Source: Cryptomeria japonica
Taxonomy: Eukaryota > Streptophyta > Pinopsida > Cupressales > Cupressaceae
Reading direction: 5' to 3'
Length of the DNA: 64,000 bases
Assembly (NCBI RefSeq): GCF_030272615.1
Contig: NC_081415.1
Location: 109,140,406-109,204,405 of the forward strand
In this document: positions 58,475 to 64,000 of the stretch, piece after piece
Numbering within the stretch: position 1 is the first letter of the stretch
How the letters are laid out: every line of letters starts with the position of its first letter
Notes under the pieces: generated by a model
The model's input: the letters and a program-made list of their open reading frames with translations, nothing else
What the model was told of the DNA's origin: nothing
Database searches by the model: none
Program-made: the position numbers and the translations under genes

Positions 58475-58730
58475 TAGACACCTAAAATTGTCATGTCTAA
58501 TTAAATAAATATTTTATTTATTTAATTATCTAAGCCTAATTCTTCTGTTAATTAAATAAATCTTTATTTATTTAATTAATTCATTTATCCTCTTCTAGCC
58601 TTATTTCTCATTTAAATAAATACATTTATTTATTTAAATTATCCTTTTCCTAAATTAAATAAATATCTTATTTATTTAATTATCTCATTCTTCTATTTAT
58701 TAAATAAATCTTTATTTATTTAATTAATTC
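58475..58730. repeat. Cluster of five AT palindromes
   Basis: Five imperfect palindromes of the form (A)ATTAAATAAAT - 4 to 6 bases - ATTTATTTAATT(A) start at about 58499, 58548, 58610, 58653 and 58698, spaced about 43-62 bp. The cluster is preceded by tgtagacacctaaaattgtc, which looks like the start of an LTR, so this may be the start of an unidentified LTR cut off by element I. Each unit could fold into a hairpin. Confidence 0.75.
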
Positions 58731-58818
58731 ATTAACCTTTTCTACCCATGACACATGTCATTCATCTCTTAATTCATACACTACCTACCTCTTTCATTAT
58801 TTTATTATTTCCTCTACC

Positions 58819-59713
58819 TGTTGGGAAAAATGGTGTCTCAACCTTGCATTTATGCGAGGTTACTATTTATAGTAAGTTTTCATTTGAGCACGAAATGGTG
58901 TGAAACTCTCCCTGAAGCTTCTGGTTGGCTAGATAAGCATTCCGGTAAAGTTGTGTCACAAGGTCACAGCTAGTTTTGAAGATATTAAAGTTTTCATCTT
59001 GGAGGGGTGCAATAAAATATTTAAACTTAATTTTGGGGACTTTAGAGGCTCCGAAACGCCCTGAAAAGTGGCCGTAATCGGCAAAGCCGGTTACGAGGTG
59101 ATAGAGCATTTCGCGAGCTTTCCGACGCTTCAAACGGTTCGTCAATCGGACACCCGGTTCTCAAGTTATGGCCTCCGGAAGTTTGTACTCCTGAAATAGG
59201 AAAAATAATTTGTATCGGATACATAAATGAGCTGTAAAAGGGAGCGACACATGTTGATGTGTGCTTTAACATGTCATAGGGCGTCTAGAAGGGAGATAAG
59301 GTCGGCTACACCTTATTGGGTGGTTTTAGCCCATGGTTTTGTAATACCATTTGACAGTTTCTTGTATTGTATCTCCTATTTATGAGGTGTGTGAGATAGA
59401 GGTTGGGTGAAAGAGTCTTATGGCTATTGAGTTGCCTCTGAATCTCTGATTAGTGGTACTCCTACGAAGAGCTTGCTCTGCAAGTATGTTGTAATCTGTT
59501 TTTGATTGTTGAATAAAATATTGAGCTGCTTTTGGAGGGTGGGGTTTTTTCTCCCGAAAGGGTTTTCCCCACATAAATCATTGTGTTGTGGTATGAATGC
59601 TATTATATCTATTTCTATTTTTTGTAACTGTTGTAATGATCTGAAAAAGTTTTGCATTACCCTCCTCTCAAGGTTAGTGTAGGAAGTTGTTTCCGCTACT
59701 TAACTTCCTTACA
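58819..59713 (+). repeat. 5' LTR of element I (895 bp)
   Basis: Starts TGTTGGGAAAAATGG and ends CTTCCTTACA. tatttatgaggtg (about 59389) is a possible TATA region. It is richer in CG dinucleotides than the older repeats around it (for example 59080-59160), again suggesting relative youth. Minus-strand frames 58867-59272 and 59380-59657 are not genes. Confidence 0.9.
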
Positions 59714-59715
59714 AG

Positions 59716-59727
59716 TGGTATCAGAGC
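59716..59727 (+). other. Primer binding site of element I
   Basis: TGGTATCAGAGC, the exact initiator tRNA-Met copia site, two bases after the LTR. Confidence 0.92.
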
Positions 59728-59837
59728 TTGATCACCTTTGGTTTCAATTGTGGGCAGTTGGGTTTTTTGAACTAATCCAGATTTGAGTGGGAGCTTGTGC
59801 AGAAGACACTTTTTGATCTTGTTGCAGGAATATTCAG

Positions 59838-60689
59838 ATGGCAAGTTCGTCAGGGAGAATAGAGGTGGAGAAATTTAATGGAAGTAATTTTGAGATGTGG
59901 AAGCTGAAGATGGACGATCTGCTAATAGATCGAGATCTTTGGGATGCTATTGATGCGAATGTCCAAAGGCCCTCAGATCCTACTACGGCAGCTCAGTATG
60001 ATGTTATGGACCGAAAAGCCAAGGGTCTAATCAGACTGTGCTTGGCAGACTCTGTTCTAATCAATGTCCATGAAGAAAACTCTGCAAAGAAGCTATGGAC
60101 TAAGCTTGGTGAGATGTATCAAGTGAAATCTTTATTGAATCATATTTTCTTAAGAAAGAAATTGTATTCCTTGAAGATGGAAGAGGGTGGACGAATTGTA
60201 GACCACCTGGAAGCATTCAATATGTTGGTGGCTCAATTAGTATCCGTCGGTGTTAAGATAGACGAGGAGGAGAAATGTCAGATCTTACTTTCTTCTTTGC
60301 CTGATTCGTGGGATTCTCTTGTTATGGCTATTGGTAGTACTTCTGTTGTTTTGAAATCTGAAGATGTGGTGGGTGCCCTACTCGGTGAAGAGATGCGAAG
60401 GAAGGTATCCATCAGTTCAAAGGAAGCCCTAACCGTTTGTGGAAGACCTAAGGAGAAAGGGAAGAAGAATGAGAAGCGCAACAAGTCCAAATCCAAAGGA
60501 AGATCGAAATCTCCTGGAAAGTCCAAAGTCATTTGCTGGAATTGCGGTAAACCAGGCCACATCCGTAAGGACTGCAAAGAAGAAAAGAAGAAGAAAAAGA
60601 AAAAGTTCGATTCTGATTCTGAGTCCGACAAGGAAGATGGCGATGCATTTATTGCGGCTTTGGCGACTCATGCAGGTAATGATGCCTAG
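59838..60689 (+). CDS. Element I Gag
   Basis: 283 codons. It starts MASSSGRIEVEKFNGSNFEM and has a UBN2-type capsid region (about residues 60-190, including LWTKLGEMYQVKSLLNHIFL). A Lys/Ser-rich basic stretch leads to a zinc knuckle CWNCGKPGHIRKDC (about residues 233-246), followed by a polylysine run and an acidic tail. In copia elements Gag and Pol form one frame, and here the frame continues as LIDSGASFHM right after a TAG at 60687. That TAG probably replaces Trp (TGG), so Gag is intact but cut off from Pol. The Phe-rich frames on the opposite strand are by-products of the Lys-rich coding. Confidence 0.9.
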   Translation: MASSSGRIEVEKFNGSNFEMWKLKMDDLLIDRDLWDAIDANVQRPSDPTTAAQYDVMDRKAKGLIRLCLADSVLINVHEENSAKKLWTKLGEMYQVKSLLNHIFLRKKLYSLKMEEGGRIVDHLEAFNMLVAQLVSVGVKIDEEEKCQILLSSLPDSWDSLVMAIGSTSVVLKSEDVVGALLGEEMRRKVSISSKEALTVCGRPKEKGKKNEKRNKSKSKGRSKSPGKSKVICWNCGKPGHIRKDCKEEKKKKKKKFDSDSESDKEDGDAFIAALATHAGNDA

Positions 60690-61194
60690 CTAATTGACTC
60701 AGGTGCATCTTTTCATATGACTTCCAATAGAAATTGGTTTTCTGAATATGAAGGATTTAATGGAGGTAAGGTGTACTTGGGTGATGATTCACCTCTAGAC
60801 ATTATTGGTCGAGGTAAAGTTAGAATCAGGTTTTCTGATGGTAGAATAAAAAAGGATTAATGGTGTGCTGCATATCCCTGGATTAAAATGAAACCTGTTA
60901 TCTGTGAGCAAACTGATAGATGCGGGTGTGCAGGTAGTCTTTTCTAAAACAGGATGTAAGATGATTAAGGGTGCTATGGTAGTTGCTAGAGGTGTCAGGT
61001 TTGGCACTTTGTATAAGCTTGAAGCATACACTGTTGAGTGTAATAGCACTTCTGTAAAAAGTAAATCTGTGGATACTTCATTGGAAGATTTGAAGGTTTC
61101 ACCTTCAGCAGATGGAAATGGTTTTTGGGTACCTAAGGGTGCTCTTTCATCTGAGGTAAAGTTACCTGCAGAGAAGACTATGTTATGGCACTAG
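60690..61194 (+). pseudogene. Element I protease and pre-integrase region
   Basis: LIDSGASFHMTSN shows an intact DSG catalytic site directly after the TAG. An extra A in the A-run at about 60848-60853 shifts the frame by one. Then LHIPGLK-stop-NLLSVSKLIDAG has TGA at 60889-60891, probably from Arg CGA. The part 60904-61194 is the pre-integrase domain and ends MLWH-TAG, where LWHQRLGH is expected (CAG to TAG). Confidence 0.88.
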
Positions 61195-63084
61195 AGACTT
61201 GGCCACATTGGAGAAAAGGGTCTAGGGACCTTGAAAAATAAAAATCTTGTTGAAGGTTTGAATGATTGTAATCTTGACTTTGATTTCTGTGAGCATTGCA
61301 TTTATGGAAAACAAAACCGCGTTCAGTTTTACTCGAGTTCTCATAAAACTTGTGGTGTTTTGGATCTTATCCATTCTGATGTGTTTGGTCCAGTAGATGT
61401 CTCTTCGATTGGAAAATCCACATATTATGTTTCATTTATTGATGATTTTAGTAGAAGGACATGGGTATATTTTCTAAAGAGTAAATCTGAAGTTTTTAGT
61501 CGTTTTAAAGAATTTAAAGCAATGGTTGAGTTGCAGACTGGAAATAAAATAAAATGTTTGAGAACTGATAATGGCGGTGAGTTTTGCTCTAATGATTTTG
61601 ATAGATTCTGTAAAGACTGTGGAATTAACAGGCAGAAGACAACTTCGTATTCTCCACAGCAGAATGGAGTTGCAGAAAGAATGAACAGGACACTGATGGA
61701 GAAGGCTAGGAGTATGTTGAGTGGTGCTGGTCTCGAACAAAAGTTTTGGGCTGAAGCTGTTGCCACTGCTTGCTACCTGATTAACAGGTCTCCTACATCA
61801 GCTCTTGTTGATAAAACACCTATGGAAGCATGGTCAGGTCACAAGCCTTCATTGAGACATCTTAGAGTTTTTGGTTGTGAGGCATATGCACATGTGCCAA
61901 AGGAGAAGCGAACAAAGTTGGAGAACAAGGCTGTGAAATGTATTTTCATCAGGTATAGTTATGGTGTGAAAGGATACAAGCTTTGGGACCCTGTTGCACA
62001 AAAGGTAATTCATAGTAGAAGTGTTATTTTTAGAGAAATTAAGTCTCCTTCTATTACATTGCAGCCAAAACAGACTAAAAAAGAAGATGTGATTCAACTT
62101 CCTTCTACACCTGAAAGAGTTGAATCGAGACCCCTAGATAGGCAAGAATTTGAGGAGAGCTCGTCTAGCTCTGAATCTTCAGAAGAGGAGGAAGAACCTC
62201 CAACTCAGCTTGTTCGAAGATCTACAAGACATAGACAACCACCTGAAAGGTATTCACCTGATGATTGGAGATGTATTTTTGCTCTGAATACTAGTGTGGA
62301 TGAACCGAAATCTGTAGAAGAGGCATTAGGTATGAATGATGTAGAATCCTGGAAGATTGCTATGGAGGAAGAAATGGCAGCTTTGAAAAAGAATGATACA
62401 TGGGATCTTGTACCATTGCCTGAAGGACGAAAACCTGTTGGTTGTAAATGGGTGTTCAAGAAAAAGATTGGTTCAGATGGAAGCATTGAGAAGTATAAAG
62501 TAAGGTTGGTTGCAAAAGGCTACTCTCAGGTTGAGGGTGTTGATTACGGTGAGATATTTTCTCCTATTGCAAAAATGACGTCCATTAGATTTTTGCTTTC
62601 TATTGCTACTGCTTATGATTTAGAGGTTGAGCAAATGGATGTGAAAACTGCTTTCCTTCATGGTGATTTGGAGGAAGATATTTATATGACACAGCCAGAG
62701 CACTATGTGGTGAAAGGCAAAAGTAATTTGGTTTGTAAATTGAAGAAATCTTTGTATGGCCTCAAACAAAGTCCTAGGATGTGGTACCAGAAATTTGATA
62801 CATATGTGTTGAGTTTGGGATTTGAACGTTCTAAATCAGATCACTGTGTTTATTATAAATCTTATGGTGATCATTTCTTATTCATTGCATTGTATGTTGA
62901 TAATATGTTATTCATTGGTAAAGGAAAAGGTATGATTTCAGAACTGAAGTCTCAGCTCGCTGCTAAATTTGAAACGAAAGATCTTGGTGCAGCAAAGCAC
63001 ATTCTTGGGATGGAAATTAGAAGAGATAGGGTGAACAGAAAGCTATGGCTAGGCCAGAGTAAGTATGTGAATTCAGTGTTATAG
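61195..63084 (+). CDS. Element I integrase and reverse transcriptase
   Basis: One open stretch, with its first ATG at 61231 giving 617 codons. Numbering from that ATG: CEHCIYGKQ (zinc-binding Cys at residues 20 and 23), integrase catalytic triad D50, D113 and E149 intact (D-62-D-35-E spacing), an acidic Ser/Glu linker near 310-330, then reverse transcriptase ([55 protein letters not shown]). The metal-binding site at residues 555-558 reads YVDN instead of YVDD, a single G-to-A change that should abolish polymerase activity. It ends VNSVL-TAG (CAG to TAG expected); the frame goes on beyond. Confidence 0.93.
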   Translation, partial: RLGHIGEKGLGTLKNKNLVEGLNDCNLDFDFCEHCIYGKQNRVQFYSSSHKTCGVLDLIHSDVFGPVDVSSIGKSTYYVSFIDDFSRRTWVYFLKSKSEVFSRFKEFKAMVELQTGNKIKCLRTDNGGEFCSNDFDRFCKDCGINRQKTTSYSPQQNGVAERMNRTLMEKARSMLSGAGLEQKFWAEAVATACYLINRSPTSALVDKTPMEAWSGHKPSLRHLRVFGCEAYAHVPKEKRTKLENKAVKCIFIRYSYGVKGYKLWDPVAQKVIHSRSVIFREIKSPSITLQPKQTKKEDVIQLPSTPERVESRPLDRQEFEESSSSSESSEEEEEPPTQLVRRSTRHRQPPERYSPDDWRCIFALNTSVDEPKSVEEALGMNDVESWKIAMEEEMAALKKNDTWDLVPLPEGRKPVGCKWVFKKKIGSDGSIEKYKVRLVAKGYSQVEGVDYGEIFSPIAKMTSIRFLLSIATAYDLEVEQMDVKTAFLHGDLEEDIYMTQPEHYVVKGKSNLVCKLKKSLYGLKQSPRMWYQKFDTYVLSLGFERSKSDHCVYYKSYGDHFLFIALYVDNMLFIGKGKGMISELKSQLAAKFETKDLGAAKHILGMEIRRDRVNRKLWLGQSKYVNSVL

Positions 63085-63882
63085 AGGTTCAACATGCAGA
63101 ATTGTAGACCATTGAGTGTTCCTTTTATAGTTGGAATGAAACTATCTATTTCAGATTGTCCTACATCCCCATTGGAGATGGAAGACATGAGCAGAGTGCC
63201 TTACCAGAGTGCGGTTGGAAGCTTGATGTATGCTATGGTCTGTACTAGACCAGACATTGCCCAAGCAGTGGGAGCACTTTCTAGATATATGTCTAATCCT
63301 GGTAGAGTTCATTGGGATGCAGTCAAAAGAGTCTTCAGATATTTGAAGGGTACTTCAGAGTATTCTTTGTGTTATCATGGTAATTCAGTTAGAGACATGA
63401 CTTCCCTTGATATCCATGGTTATGTGGATTCAGATTGGGCAGGTGATATTGATAGCTGAAGATCCACCAGTGCTTATGTGTTTACTTTGTTTGGTGGTGC
63501 AATTAGTTGGATGAGTAAGCGACAGGCTGTGGTTTCTCTATCCACTACTGAAGCAGAGTATATGGCAGCTACTCATGCTTGTAAAGAGGCCATTTGTCTT
63601 AAGAGACTGTGTTCAGATATTGGAATAAAACAAGGTACAGTGACAGTTTACTGTGACAGTCAGAGTGCAATTAGCCTAGCTAAGAACTCGACATTTCATG
63701 CCCGGAACAAACATATTGATGTTCAGTATCATTTTGTTAGAGATATGGTCGAAGATGTTAGGGTGAAGCTGGTTAAGGTGGAAACTTTGATGAATGTTGC
63801 AAATGCTTTAACTAAGGCTGTGAGCATAGAGAAGTTTAGATGGTGTTCAGAGTCTATGGGCCTTATGGCCCCTAGCAATTGA
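63085..63882 (+). pseudogene. Element I end of reverse transcriptase and RNase H
   Basis: Same frame as the preceding ORF. 63094-63459 gives YQSAVGSLMYAMVCTRPDIA and YVDSDWAGDIDS, then TGA at 63457-63459 where Arg is expected (CGA to TGA). 63478-63882 continues with RNase H: WMSKRQAVVSLSTTEAEYMA, CDSQSAISLAKNSTFHARNK and HIDVQYHFVRDMV, all family landmarks with catalytic residues kept. It ends naturally at TGA 63880-63882. Confidence 0.9.
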
Positions 63883-63925
63883 TTCATTGTGTTGACATTC
63901 CCTTCCGCTCTTGCAAGGTGTTCGA

Positions 63926-63938
63926 CAAGTGGGAGATT
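63926..63938 (+). other. Polypurine tract of element I
   Basis: caagtgggagatt directly before TGTTGGGAAAAATGG of the 3' LTR. Confidence 0.88.
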
Positions 63939-64000
63939 TGTTGGGAAAAATGGTGTCTCAACCTTGCATTTATGCGAGGTTACTATTTATAGTAAGTTTT
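63939..64000 (+). repeat. 3' LTR of element I, first 62 bases
   Basis: Matches 58819-58880 base for base by eye; the rest lies beyond the window. Confidence 0.93.

Larger units (their letters stand above)
58819..64000 (+). mobile_element. Element I: copia (Tork-like) retrotransposon, 3' LTR cut by window edge
   Basis: 5' LTR 58819-59713, primer site, Gag, protease, integrase, reverse transcriptase, RNase H, polypurine tract, and 62 bases of 3' LTR that match the 5' LTR completely over tgttgggaaaaatggtgtct and what follows. The 62 visible bases are identical to the 5' LTR, which points to a fairly recent insertion. Still, five stops and one single-base insertion break Gag-Pol. The Gag and primer site are Tork/TNT1-like. 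Confidence 0.93.

Noticed and set aside
58499-58727. CRISPR-like array of regular repeats with spacers
   Set aside because: Units are imperfect AT palindromes with similar, not unique, spacers in a plant repeat region.
60278-60671. Two overlapping Phe-rich frames on the minus strand
   Set aside because: By-products opposite the Lys-rich part of element I Gag.

Overview
The window looks like nuclear, intergenic DNA from a land plant with a large, repeat-rich genome. The only host-like gene remnants belong to the PPR-DYW family, which is characteristic of plants, and almost everything else is AT-rich, decayed LTR retrotransposon sequence. A gymnosperm such as a conifer would fit, but that is a guess. 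I see no intact host gene and no rRNA gene, tRNA gene or CRISPR array.

Layout. Positions 1-9361 hold a minus-strand LTR element (J) with no visible polymerase. Inside it are a PPR-DYW pseudogene (2983-4194) and a second, inverted copy of the 5' end of the same kind of gene (7477-7945). From 9362 an old Ty3/gypsy element (H, plus strand, gag-protease) begins. It is interrupted at about 10004 by about 29 kb of nested Ty1/copia insertions and resumes inside its reverse transcriptase at 39362. It runs through RNase H, integrase and a chromodomain remnant to a polypurine tract and 3' LTR at 41869.

The nest inside H is an LTR relic (10005-10399), then a minus-strand copia G (10400-11379 and about 26981-29122). 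G's LTR holds the gag-only copia-type element C (11380-26980). C carries a solo LTR in its 5' LTR (12557-13814) and a complete minus-strand copia D in its 3' LTR (18501-25861). G's pol is cut by copia F (29123-31559 and 38723-39361). F is split by element E (31560-38722), whose 3' LTR holds another solo LTR (38086-38506). Perfect 5-bp target duplications support D, E and both solo LTRs.

In and beyond H's 3' LTR lie two tandem copies, A (42521-50357) and B (50611-58388), of one gypsy-like family that encodes Gag, a protease-like domain and a proline-rich tail but no reverse transcriptase, RNase H or integrase. A TA microsatellite and a cluster of AT palindromes follow. The window closes with copia element I (58819 to the edge), the best preserved element here: an integrase-reverse transcriptase ORF of 617 codons, but a mutated catalytic site and five stops.

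How the parts relate: three element families (C, E and A/B) keep LTRs, primer site, polypurine tract and Gag-like genes but lack pol, so they probably used enzymes supplied in trans. E is the most unusual. It has a Gag-like ORF with four zinc knuckles, then a second ORF of about 1,140 codons of unknown function where pol would be expected. Nearly all stops in E and I are of the kind made by C-to-T change, as expected for old methylated repeats.
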